Below, piece after piece: positions 1 through 7,822 of a stretch of DNA of 26,215 bases. Under the pieces are notes generated by a model. It did not search any database and was not told the origin of the DNA. It saw only the letters and a list, made by a program, of their open reading frames with translations. Each line of letters opens with the position of its first letter. Position 1 is the first letter of the stretch. Source of the DNA: Bacteroidota bacterium (lineage in GTDB: Bacteria > Bacteroidota > Bacteroidia > Bacteroidales > Prolixibacteraceae); the NCBI GenBank assembly GCA_030691295.1, contig JAUYEQ010000517.1, positions 1-26,215 on the forward strand, in the 5' to 3' direction. Made by a program: the position numbers and the translations under genes.

Positions 1-23
1 ACATTACAAACATACAGCCTTTG

Positions 24-43
24 CCGTCTCATTTATGAGACGG
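24..43. repeat. Perfect 9-bp inverted repeat near window edge
   Basis: CCGTCTCAT and ATGAGACGG face each other across a 2-base loop, downstream of the minus-strand lipoprotein gene. No T-run follows on either strand, so it is a poor intrinsic terminator. The core GCCGTCTCA also occurs at the IS1182-like end near 21970, so this could be an insertion-sequence end that leaves the window. That link is weak. Confidence 0.4.
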
Positions 44-77
44 ACAGAAATGATCACCACAATTGGGCTTTAGCCCT

Positions 78-713
78 TTATTCTATTTTCCCCAGCCGTT
101 CCAATTTGTCAGAAGCAGCCATTCCATTCGGATTGCAGCCCGGCTGACCTTCCGGAATTTCAAGTCCCATTTTCTGATAGTATTCTGACCAGGCGGGCGG
201 AAAGTTCCCTGTTGCCGGATCTTTAAAAGTCATCGGTTCCAGTGTAAAAACTGAATCGGTGGCAAAAGCCAGATACACGAACTCGGAACAATAATGGGCA
301 GTGTCGGATAGTATATAACTGAAATTATAGGGTTTGCCCAGCAGTTGTTTCGCTTTGGTCAATGCAGCAGGAATCGTTTTTTGCCATTCAGTTTTTAACC
401 GGTAGGCAACCACCATTACCGAATCGCCTTCGGGATTTTGAAACTCATCGAGCGAAACCACGCAGGTTCCACCATCCGGACTGGCATGTAAAACCACCAT
501 CCCGCTATCCGAAACTTCGACCAAACCCACGTGAGAAAAATGGGTTTCATTGGATGTCTGTGTCACTTTGTCGATGGCTTCCGAAATCTTTCCGGAAGTC
601 GCTCCCCGAAACAGGAGATCGCCTGACTGGAGCTTGATTTGGAGTTCGGGTTGAGTGCAGGCGAAAAGGCTGGAGAGGGATAGGATGATGATGGATTGTT
701 TTATTATTTTCAT
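78..713 (-). CDS. YiiX/YebB-like NlpC/P60 superfamily lipoprotein
   Basis: The 211-residue product has a lipoprotein signal peptide ending in the lipobox-like LFAC (Cys19), so it is probably membrane anchored on the periplasmic side. Two motifs fit the circularly permuted papain-like YiiX fold: the early 'SGDLLF' followed by 'SHVGLV' (His61), and the late 'YCSEFVY' (Cys142). His and Cys in this order are expected of a permuted NlpC/P60 thiol hydrolase. The substrate is unknown and may be a peptide or acyl-amide bond. It is the last gene of a minus-strand run, 10 bp after the nucleotidyltransferase gene; co-transcription is possible but unproven. Family call firm, activity inferred. Confidence 0.8.
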   Translation of the reverse strand: MKIIKQSIIILSLSSLFACTQPELQIKLQSGDLLFRGATSGKISEAIDKVTQTSNETHFSHVGLVEVSDSGMVVLHASPDGGTCVVSLDEFQNPEGDSVMVVAYRLKTEWQKTIPAALTKAKQLLGKPYNFSYILSDTAHYCSEFVYLAFATDSVFTLEPMTFKDPATGNFPPAWSEYYQKMGLEIPEGQPGCNPNGMAASDKLERLGKIE

Positions 714-723
714 GCTTCAAGAC

Positions 724-1044
724 TCATGCGTAAATTCCGGATTTAATTGCTTTTGAAAAAATGGGTTGTTTGCCTTTTATGGTGGTCAATTCTTTTTCAG
801 ATATGAGGTGAGCATCAATTATAATGTTGTATTTCAAATTCATATCGTAACACAAATCATAGATTTGGTTTTCATCGCGGGCATTATAATCCTTTTCCAA
901 AACAATTAAAATATCGTAATCCGAGTTTTCATTGGGATTGCCATAAGCCTGTGAACCAAATAGTATGACATCTTTGACAGAATCTTTATATGTCTTCTGC
1001 AAATAGCTTTTTAAATCTCTCAATATGGTCAACTTGTCTGCCAT
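724..1044 (-). CDS. MNT-type minimal nucleotidyltransferase domain protein
   Basis: This 106-residue protein is a minimal nucleotidyltransferase. It carries the hallmark GSQAYG (residues 30-35) followed by SDYD (Asp42 and Asp44, metal-binding), and a third likely metal-binding Asp77 in a strand reading IIID. Such proteins are often the antitoxin half of HEPN-MNT pairs, where they modify the HEPN toxin. No HEPN-like protein is encoded on either side here: the neighbours are an ABC ATPase and a YiiX-like lipoprotein. The gene is therefore an orphan, or acts on a partner elsewhere. Domain call is firm, role unknown. Confidence 0.8.
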   Translation of the reverse strand: MADKLTILRDLKSYLQKTYKDSVKDVILFGSQAYGNPNENSDYDILIVLEKDYNARDENQIYDLCYDMNLKYNIIIDAHLISEKELTTIKGKQPIFSKAIKSGIYA

Positions 1045-1075
1045 TCAAAATAGTTTTGGATAAAATTACAATATT

Positions 1076-1792
1076 TTAAAACAAATCCACCTCAACCCCC
1101 GGTTTAAAAAACGCTTCGATTTCCTGAAGAGTGGTTTCGGTTTTTGGCACATCGCGAACAATACGGCCTTTTTCGAGGATGATCAGTCGGGTAGAAACGT
1201 CGGCAATGTTGTCGAGCGTGTGGTCTGAAATCAGGAAAGTGGTGCCGTTTTCAGCAGCAAAATCCTTGATCAGTTTCCGGAGTTTGTATTGCGAACTGGG
1301 GTCGAGATTGGCAAACGGCTCGTCCAGAACCACGATTTCGGGTTTGCCCATCAGCGCGGCTACAATGCCCACTTTTTTCTGATTTCCTTTCGAAAAGTCG
1401 CGGATAAATTTCTTTTTGCCCATGATTTCGCCGTTGAAAAAGTCGGAATACTTTTCCAGAAAAGCGGTTGTTTCGGCTTTGGTCAGCTTGCGCAAACCTG
1501 CAATAAACCCAAAGTATTCTTCAGCCGTCAGGTAGCCAATCAGAAACGTTTCGTCGATAAAAGCGCCGGTAAAGTCTTTCCAATCTTCCGATTCGCGCAC
1601 CTGAATTCCTTTGCTGATTATCTCTCCTTTACTGGCGGTAATCAGGTCGAGAATCAGGTTGAAAAGTGTCGTTTTACCGGCGCCATTGTTACCCACCAAA
1701 CCAAATATTTCGCCTTGATTGATAGTCAGTTCAGGAATATTTAAAACGATTTCTTTGTTGTATGCTTTTATGAGGTTTTGTATCTGTATCAT
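1076..1792 (-). CDS. ABC transporter ATP-binding protein (partner of DUF5687 permease)
   Basis: A 238-residue ABC ATPase with Walker A GNNGAGKTT (34-42), Walker B IVVLDEP (153-159), D-loop NLD and switch His191 in ISDH. The signature motif is degenerate, FSKGNQ (133-138) instead of LSGGQ, as in several bacterial ABC-2 exporters. It starts 2 bp after the stop of the membrane gene at 1795-3270, so the pair almost certainly forms one exporter at the inner membrane. The substrate cannot be read from the sequence. The nucleotidyltransferase follows 31 bp later on the same strand. Confidence 0.9.
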   Translation of the reverse strand: MIQIQNLIKAYNKEIVLNIPELTINQGEIFGLVGNNGAGKTTLFNLILDLITASKGEIISKGIQVRESEDWKDFTGAFIDETFLIGYLTAEEYFGFIAGLRKLTKAETTAFLEKYSDFFNGEIMGKKKFIRDFSKGNQKKVGIVAALMGKPEIVVLDEPFANLDPSSQYKLRKLIKDFAAENGTTFLISDHTLDNIADVSTRLIILEKGRIVRDVPKTETTLQEIEAFFKPGVEVDLF

Positions 1793-1794
1793 GA

Positions 1795-3270
1795 TCAGGA
1801 GTTTTTGTAGTTTTTAATGAGTTGATGTTTTTGTTTCAGGTATTTTTTAGCGAAAAAATCGATAACGACGGAGTGGAACAAGATGCCTATGAGTCCCAAA
1901 ACTCCGAGTCCGCCATATGCGCCAACGTCTCCCAAAACCAGTTTAAACAAATAAAACAAGCCGATTGGAATTAAAAACATGGGCAATCCGACCAGCCACT
2001 GTGCAGCGCCCATCCCCTGGTAATTCATTACCGACGACTGGTTTAAATCCAATCGCTTTTTACTGTACAAGCCAATAAAAAAGAGCAGCGGAATGTTGAT
2101 TCCCAGGTTATAAAACAGCATGGCCAGGTGCGTGTATATAATTTTGGTGTGCATAAACGCGTAAGGCAGCGTGATGAAATAGCAGGCCACCGAAACCACG
2201 GTCACCAACATGTAAAATGATTGCAGAAACTGTTTCATTTTCAGGCGTTGACACATAAGCATCGAAAAATAGTTGCTGTGCCAGGCCGGAAAAAATTGTC
2301 CGTAGGAAATGGAGAACATGCCCACAATGAATATTCCGCCGAGAATGAAAATAAATTCGGGAGCGGGCTTGCCCGGTTCTGTCCGGTAAATCAGTAAGCC
2401 GTAGGCAAGCATTATCAACGTCATCATGGCTACCGAGCGAGGGCGTTTGTTTCGCCAGATCAGTCGCAGTTCAAGCGCAATAAAACGCCCAGTTTCACCC
2501 AGTTTGTCGAGCCAGGAATAGTCGCGAACCTGTTCTGCTTTTTGTTTTCCTGAAACCAGATTCACAAACATCCGGCTCCGCAAAAACCTGACATTCAGGA
2601 AATAAAAGAGAACCGGCAGCAGAAGAAATGCAATTGCCAGCGCAGGAATAACCAAAATCAGATCGAGCAATTTGCCCAGTCCGCCGGAAAGATCGATGAT
2701 TCCGAAATGATTAACGGCAAACAATCCGGCAAGAACTGCAAGCAAAATAAAGAATCCGTATTCGGCTTCGTTGAAGCGCCATTTCAGGTAAATCGCCAGA
2801 AAATGGTTGCTGAAAATCAGGATAAATATTGCCAGAAACCAACTTGTTGTTGCTAATCCTGAATGATCATCGCTGACCAGCGAAAAAGTGACCGGCAGCA
2901 ACAAAAAGAATGGCAGCAAATTGAAAAAGTTGAACACCGAGCGAATCATCAGGTAATTGGCAATTTTCCGGCGGCGAATATTCTGCAGCAACAAAGGCTT
3001 GAAACTGACAGTGGGCAACTTTTGCATCAGCTGACGAATAATCAGATCGATGCCAAAATAAGCCAGCAAAATGCTGTTAAACTTGCTCACCGGATCAATA
3101 TCGGGAAAATCTTTGGTCAATATTTCGGGAATGGCAAAGCCCAGCATAAGAAAGCTGGCTGAAAAATACAATGCCAGAAAACCCAGTCCGATGTTGGTTG
3201 CCAGGCTTTTGCCCCAGTAGGCGGACCGGATGGTTTCGCGCCAGGCCAATGTAAAAAGGTTGTGGTTCAT
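1795..3270 (-). CDS. DUF5687 family ABC-type membrane permease
   Basis: The 491-residue product is very hydrophobic, with roughly ten or more membrane segments separated by short basic loops. It resembles the DUF5687 family of Bacteroidota, including the N-terminal 'LAWRETIRS' segment and an RRRKIANYLMIRS-type loop. These proteins act as the transmembrane half of an ABC-2-like exporter. The ATPase gene follows with a 2-bp gap, which supports the pairing. It is the first gene of the four-gene minus-strand run ending at 78. The substrate is unknown. Confidence 0.85.
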   Translation of the reverse strand: MNHNLFTLAWRETIRSAYWGKSLATNIGLGFLALYFSASFLMLGFAIPEILTKDFPDIDPVSKFNSILLAYFGIDLIIRQLMQKLPTVSFKPLLLQNIRRRKIANYLMIRSVFNFFNLLPFFLLLPVTFSLVSDDHSGLATTSWFLAIFILIFSNHFLAIYLKWRFNEAEYGFFILLAVLAGLFAVNHFGIIDLSGGLGKLLDLILVIPALAIAFLLLPVLFYFLNVRFLRSRMFVNLVSGKQKAEQVRDYSWLDKLGETGRFIALELRLIWRNKRPRSVAMMTLIMLAYGLLIYRTEPGKPAPEFIFILGGIFIVGMFSISYGQFFPAWHSNYFSMLMCQRLKMKQFLQSFYMLVTVVSVACYFITLPYAFMHTKIIYTHLAMLFYNLGINIPLLFFIGLYSKKRLDLNQSSVMNYQGMGAAQWLVGLPMFLIPIGLFYLFKLVLGDVGAYGGLGVLGLIGILFHSVVIDFFAKKYLKQKHQLIKNYKNS

Positions 3271-3324
3271 TTCGGTTGATTTTTTATTTTGGGTATTGGT
3301 ATCTTGGTGTTATGTTTTGTTACA

Positions 3325-3597
3325 GTTTTGTTAATAAGAAATTACCGTCAGTGGGAGGATCGTTCGGTGGAACTCCTGAAGATGCGCGAGCTTGGTCGAA
3401 AACACAACGATTCCGCTTTTTATATGCCTTTGGTAAAAACCCGTCCGCCTGAAACGATTTCCAACATGGCTATATGCCTTATCAAGCAAACAGACTTTAT
3501 GTTGTTTAAACACTTACAAGCAATCATTGAAGATTTTCTGAAAAATGGCGGAATGCGTGAACGAATGACCAAAATGCGACTTGATAGACGAAAGTAA
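3325..3597 (+). pseudogene. C-terminal remnant of a four-helix-bundle 'suffix' domain protein
   Basis: About 90 residues match the C-terminal part of Bacteroidota four-helix-bundle suffix proteins: an RxLxRKxxD-like helix, then 'ISNMAICLIKQTDFML', then 'FLKNGGMRERM'. The usual N-terminal four-helix bundle, about 100 residues, is absent. The open frame can be extended back to a TTG at 3289, but those codons give an unrelated hydrophobic stretch. I read it as a 5'-deleted gene caught between the DUF5687 operon and the secreted lamin-tail gene. It stops 7 bases before that convergent gene's end. Confidence 0.65.
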
Positions 3598-3604
3598 CGA
3601 ATAA

Positions 3605-5536
3605 TCAATCCAACCGGTCAGTCAGCGTACATGTTTTCTTGAATCTTTTAACTTGTCCTTCCTGATCAAATACTTCAACCAAAATAATATAAACTCCAAT
3701 ACCCAATTTTTGTCCTGACTCGCTTTTCCCATCCCATAGCCAGCTTCCTTCCTTCGCCAGCGATTGGTTCTTTAGCAGAAATTTCACCTGTCTTCCGGCA
3801 ATATCAAAAATGCGGACATTAGCCATAAAACCGGGTTTGCTCAACTTAAATTTAATTTTCAATTCATCGTTGTACCCATCGCCGTTGGGGGAAAATACTT
3901 TAGGCTCGGGTGTTATCTCATCCTGAATTTCGGTTTCGCTTGCGGTTTGAGAATTGGGCAAGCCGGGAGTTGCAAAACCTACCGATGCCACTGCCGATGC
4001 CCAATTATTACGGTCGGAAGTTGCTTTCTCCAGCGAAATACGTTCCAGCGAAACGCCATTTTCGTCGGCCAAAAACAGAGAGTGCATTTTAGCCGAGTAG
4101 CTAAATTCATCCAACACTTCAAGCGAATCGTTCAGTAAAACAACTGTTCCGGCATCATCAGAGAAACTTGGAAATGATTTCATCTGACAAAAAGTTTCCG
4201 GATCGCTTGTGAAATACTGAGCAGCAACAATGTCCGAATCTTTCGTGCATACCAAAAATTGCCCCGGATACAAATACCTTTCTTCAGCGCTGACAGGATA
4301 AATTTGCTTCAGGGCCAGCGTATCGTTTCTACTTGCCAGTTTAAAACGGTGAACGGGCACAGGAACTTCCGAAACGTTTACCAACTCGACAAAATCAACT
4401 CCTCCGGGAAAAGGATTGAACAGAATTTCGTTGATAAGGATTGATCCAACTTCAGGAGAAAAAGAATAGGAAAAAGCGCGGGATTCTGGAATCATGATTT
4501 TTCCTGAAAGATCTGAAATCCCTGAAATGCTCAACCGAAGTTCAACACCATTGGTTTTTCCAAAACTCACTTCAATTGAATTGTCGGAGCCAGCAAGCAT
4601 TTTGGCTTGGATAACTGAAATATTCCGGTTGTTTTCATCTGTCAGAGTGAAATTTTCGGAGAGAATAGAGGCAGGGCTTATTGGCTTGTTGAAAATTAGC
4701 AAAACTGAGTGAGAATTTACAAGTGTTATATTTTGAACGAAAAGTTCGGCAGGAAGTTGGTTGACAAAAACATCATCGATCCACAATTGTCCGGAGCGGG
4801 TAGCGGTATATTTAAACGTGATTCCGATATTCGTAAAGCTAAACCGACTGCGATCAGTTCCCGAAAACGACTTCGGGTTTGCGTCTCCTGATTTCAGATA
4901 ACTCAAAGTCCATTTTCCACGGCTTGTTCGTTTTACATTAATCGTTGCTAAATTAGAGGCATTCCAATCCATATCTGTTTGAACAATGAGGCTGTCGGCT
5001 TTCCCTTTTCGGATGCGCCAAAGGTTGAGCAAATCGCTGCTTCCTGAAATATTTACACCCACCGCATAACCGTTAATCAGGTCCGTCAGGATTGTATCGA
5101 CAGTCAGGTAGAACAAAAACCGGTTGGATGAAGATGGATCCCACTTCCCGTTTTTGAATGTAAACGCCCATTCTAAATCCACAAGATTCAGATCAGCAGA
5201 AACATTGTGGAATAAGGATGAATTGCCACTTATGGGCTTTGACAAATGTTTAAGTGAAAAATCTCCGGCGATTTTTTCTGAAGTCGAAACCTCCCAATCG
5301 TCTGTTTGTTTCCATCCTGAAAGATTTCCTGATTCGAAATCTTCATTGAAAATGGAAACTACGGTGTCTTTTTCGGAGAAGAGTTCTATTTTTGCTAAAA
5401 GATACTGATTGGTATTATTCTCGCTAAAGGCAGTTTTGCTTACAGTTGTTAATAAATAGACAACTATTATTGCGAAAATAAAAATAAATCTGCCAGTTTT
5501 TGAAGAAATTAAAAGTAAACAGTTATTTTTGGTCAT
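3605..5536 (-). CDS. Secreted lamin-tail domain protein with FlgD/gliding-type C-terminal domain
   Basis: A 643-residue exported protein. A basic start and hydrophobic stretch (residues 15-33) form the signal peptide. Residues about 64-260 look like a beta-sandwich, with 'FNEDFESGNLSGW' and a late 'LWIDDVFV' typical of LamG/jelly-roll modules. Residues about 262-360 look like an Ig-like segment. Residues 362-482 are a lamin-tail domain (SILINEILFNP, DFVELVNVS). Residues 547-640 are a FlgD/CHU_C-like beta-domain ('FSPNGDGYND', 'IFDIAGRQV', 'WDGKSESGQKLGIGVYI'). Related C-domains direct type IX secretion or surface anchoring in Bacteroidota; here that is inferred. The gene is divergent from asd and probably acts at the cell surface. 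No catalytic domain is visible. Confidence 0.8.
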   Translation of the reverse strand: MTKNNCLLLISSKTGRFIFIFAIIVVYLLTTVSKTAFSENNTNQYLLAKIELFSEKDTVVSIFNEDFESGNLSGWKQTDDWEVSTSEKIAGDFSLKHLSKPISGNSSLFHNVSADLNLVDLEWAFTFKNGKWDPSSSNRFLFYLTVDTILTDLINGYAVGVNISGSSDLLNLWRIRKGKADSLIVQTDMDWNASNLATINVKRTSRGKWTLSYLKSGDANPKSFSGTDRSRFSFTNIGITFKYTATRSGQLWIDDVFVNQLPAELFVQNITLVNSHSVLLIFNKPISPASILSENFTLTDENNRNISVIQAKMLAGSDNSIEVSFGKTNGVELRLSISGISDLSGKIMIPESRAFSYSFSPEVGSILINEILFNPFPGGVDFVELVNVSEVPVPVHRFKLASRNDTLALKQIYPVSAEERYLYPGQFLVCTKDSDIVAAQYFTSDPETFCQMKSFPSFSDDAGTVVLLNDSLEVLDEFSYSAKMHSLFLADENGVSLERISLEKATSDRNNWASAVASVGFATPGLPNSQTASETEIQDEITPEPKVFSPNGDGYNDELKIKFKLSKPGFMANVRIFDIAGRQVKFLLKNQSLAKEGSWLWDGKSESGQKLGIGVYIILVEVFDQEGQVKRFKKTCTLTDRLD

Positions 5537-5652
5537 TCTTTTTATATATCGGTTTTGAAATTCTGAATTAAGTTAACAAGATTTGTTCAAATAAACAAAC
5601 CTGATTGTTGTAGCAGTAATTAAAATTAGTAACACAATTAATAAATATCGAA

Positions 5653-6681
5653 ATGAAAGTTGCAGTAGTAGGTGCAAGTGGTGCGGTAGGCCAGGAATTC
5701 CTGAAAGTATTGGCTGACAGAAATTTTCCGCTCGATGAACTGGTATTGTTTGGATCTGGCCGCTCGGCCGGAAACGAGTATGAATTCAAAGGCAAAACTT
5801 TGGTTGTCAAGGAGCTCAAGCACAACGATGATTTTAAGGACATTGATATTGCCTTAACTTCGGCTGGTGCATCCATTTCGAAAGAATTTGCCGATACCAT
5901 TACAAAATACGGGGCAATTATGATCGACAATTCAAGCGCATTTCGTTACGATGACGACGTGCCTTTGGTTGTTCCTGAAGTAAATCCTGAAGATTCGCTG
6001 ATTCGTCCGCGAAATATTATTGCCAACCCAAACTGTTCGACCATTCAGATGGTGGTTGCGCTGAAACCAATCAACGATTTGTCGAAGATTGTGCGTGTGC
6101 ATGTGGCTACCTATCAGGCTGCAAGCGGTGCCGGTGCTCAGGGAATAGCAGAACTGGAAACTCAGGTAAAACAAGTCGCCAATGGTGAAGAACCAACTAT
6201 TAGTAAGTTTCCTTACCAGTTGGCCATGAATATCATTCCTCAAATTGATGTGTTTCTTGAAAACGACTACACCAAAGAGGAAATGAAAATGAACTGGGAA
6301 ACCAAAAAGATAATGCATACCAATGCTGAAGTCAGCGCTACTTGTATCCGAATTCCGGTTGCACGTGCACATTCCGAAGCTATTTGGGTAGAAACTGAAG
6401 AAGCGCTGGACATTCAGGAAGTAAAAGACGCGATGGAAAAACTGGAAGGGTTGACCGTTTTGGATGTTCCGGCAGAGAAAAAATATCCGATGCCATTGTT
6501 TGTTTCAGGAATGGATGATGTGTATGTTGGCCGAATCCGAAAAGATGTTTCAAATCCAAAGAGCCTGACTTTCTGGTGCGTGGGCGATCAAATCAAAAAA
6601 GGCGCTGCGTTGAATGCTGTTCAGATTGCTGAATGGTTGATTAAAAATTCGATGAAAAGGTGTACAAGATCATCCAGATGA
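5653..6681 (+). CDS. asd: Aspartate-semialdehyde dehydrogenase
   Basis: Converts aspartyl phosphate to aspartate semialdehyde with NADPH, the branch-point step to lysine/diaminopimelate, threonine and methionine. The N-terminal NADP motif is GASGAVG (7-13). The catalytic Cys128 lies in NPNCST, and Arg238 and His240 in [11 protein letters not shown] complete the active site. The first 328 residues look normal. The C-terminus is odd: after [12 protein letters not shown] the frame runs into [11 protein letters not shown] and stops at 6681. A second copy of the QIAEWLIKN coding sequence follows out of frame and ends in the more natural GEVK stop at 6727-6729. The start is the first ATG, in an AT-rich leader without a clear Shine-Dalgarno site. 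Confidence 0.95.
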   Translation: MKVAVVGASGAVGQEFLKVLADRNFPLDELVLFGSGRSAGNEYEFKGKTLVVKELKHNDDFKDIDIALTSAGASISKEFADTITKYGAIMIDNSSAFRYDDDVPLVVPEVNPEDSLIRPRNIIANPNCSTIQMVVALKPINDLSKIVRVHVATYQAASGAGAQGIAELETQVKQVANGEEPTISKFPYQLAMNIIPQIDVFLENDYTKEEMKMNWETKKIMHTNAEVSATCIRIPVARAHSEAIWVETEEALDIQEVKDAMEKLEGLTVLDVPAEKKYPMPLFVSGMDDVYVGRIRKDVSNPKSLTFWCVGDQIKKGAALNAVQIAEWLIKNSMKRCTRSSR

Positions 6682-6713
6682 AGGTTCAGATTGCTGAATG
6701 GTTGATTAAAAAT
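6619..6713. repeat. asd: 30-bp direct repeat at the 3' end of asd
   Basis: The same 30 bases occur at 6619-6648 and 6684-6713, coding QIAEWLIKN. They are separated by 35 bases found nowhere else nearby. The copies are offset by 65 bases, which is not a multiple of three, so the second copy is out of frame with asd. This explains the unusual tail of the predicted protein. Confidence 0.9.
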
Positions 6714-6760
6714 GGCGAAGTGAAATAATAGAAGACACAAATGTTACATATCAGATAATT

Positions 6761-6801
6761 GCAACAAAAAAGCCCGTTAATAATACGGGATTTTTTGTTG
6801 C
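6761..6801. terminator. Bidirectional intrinsic terminator between asd and tonB-like gene
   Basis: A long near-perfect hairpin. GCAACAAAAAA pairs with TTTTTTGTTGC, and inside it CCCGT pairs with ACGGG around a short loop. The stem has a GC core and is flanked by A-run and T-run, so it works on both strands. It serves asd (plus) and the convergent TonB gene (minus). Confidence 0.85.
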
Positions 6802-6853
6802 AATATAACTTTGTCAACCAATTGAACCGAAAACAGTACGATAGGTTTATTAC

Positions 6854-7540
6854 TTATTGAAGTTTAAAATTAATGGGAACTGAAAAAGAAACACGTACCG
6901 GTTTTCCGGCCTGTTTCCCGGGTTTCCACTTTGGCAAACTGTTAATTACCCTCAATGCTTCTTTATCAAGCGCCTGGTCAACCCCACGAAGTATTGTCGC
7001 GTCAGAAATTGAACCATCTTTATTTACTACGAAATTAACAGTAACTTTTCCGGTGATACCGCTTTCTGCAGCAATCGACGGGTATCTGATATTCTGACTC
7101 AAGAAATTCAGGAGTGCCTGATATCCGCCCGGAAATTCCGGCATTTCTTCCGCAGCGTAGAAAATTGTAGTTTCATCTGTCTCTATTTCTTTGGAGGCAA
7201 ACAATTGTGGTTCAGCATAAATTGCAGTGTAGTTGTCACCTCCTGAATCTTTGATGTCCAATTCTTCGTCAAGCTCTGTATCATTCTCAACAATTCGAAT
7301 AAGGTCAGCTACTCTCGGCAACGGTGGAATGATTGGTTTAACTTCTTCCAGACGAACCAATGGAGTTAGTTCTTCAACAGCCGCATTTTTGTCGAGGGTT
7401 CCAAGAGAAATTAGCTGATTCTTCTTAGTTGTCGATTCAAAACCATACAAACAGATTGCAATTGACAGGATCAACCCTAATTCGAAGAAGAATTTCCTTT
7501 TGCCTTCGAGATCTGCTTTGGGAGATTTTTTGGGTTCCAT
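6854..7540 (-). CDS. Energy transducer TonB family protein (copy 1)
   Basis: A 228-residue inner-membrane protein. A lysine-rich cytoplasmic start is followed by one membrane anchor (about residues 18-35), a periplasmic spacer, and a TonB C-terminal domain from about residue 130. That domain contains EEMPEFPGG, the YP...GITGKVTVNF strand, and SLPKWKPG. It would pass proton-motive energy from ExbB/ExbD to outer-membrane receptors; no exbB or exbD lies nearby. It is a paralogue of the gene at 9116-9805 (shared start KKSPKADLE and shared C-domain). Its proline spacer is short (IIPPLP), unlike the nine-proline run of the other copy. Confidence 0.9.
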   Translation of the reverse strand: MEPKKSPKADLEGKRKFFFELGLILSIAICLYGFESTTKKNQLISLGTLDKNAAVEELTPLVRLEEVKPIIPPLPRVADLIRIVENDTELDEELDIKDSGGDNYTAIYAEPQLFASKEIETDETTIFYAAEEMPEFPGGYQALLNFLSQNIRYPSIAAESGITGKVTVNFVVNKDGSISDATILRGVDQALDKEALRVINSLPKWKPGKQAGKPVRVSFSVPINFKLQ

Positions 7541-7689
7541 GATGTAAGTTGTTTAGTTTTCTGATTCTTTTTTTGTTTTCATGTTAGTATTCCACTTTTC
7601 GCAGAATTAGAGAGAAAGTACTTGCCACACGCAATCTGTTATTGATTGAATATGAACACGGTTCAGTTGTTCAAACCTGTTGACTTTAC

Positions 7690-7731
7690 AATAAAAACAA
7701 AAATCAGGCCAGAAAAATGTCTAACCTGATT
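7690..7731 (-). terminator. Intrinsic terminator downstream of hflX
   Basis: On the minus strand AATCAGG pairs with CCTGATT, extended by TCT/AGA past a small internal loop. It is followed directly by a T-rich tract (7690-7701 on the plus strand is A-rich). It lies about 90 bp past the hflX stop. Confidence 0.65.
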
Positions 7732-7822
7732 GAATATTATCCGACTTTCAAACCATTCGCAACTATCGGCGAAAAGTATGAATCAGCAAATTAACTAACC
7801 TACTCACAATTTAAGTTACGGG

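Noticed and set aside
62..82. GGGCT/AGCCC dyad at the end of the YiiX-like gene as terminator
   Set aside because: Only five pairs, overlaps the stop region and is not followed by a T-run on the minus strand.
1289..1744. 151-codon plus-strand frame opposite the ABC ATPase
   Set aside because: Overlaps the Walker A, signature and Walker B coding region of the minus-strand gene; composition looks like a reverse shadow.
5568..6372. Minus-strand frames opposite asd (120, 61 and 146 codons)
   Set aside because: Shadows of the strong asd coding frame; no recognisable protein features.
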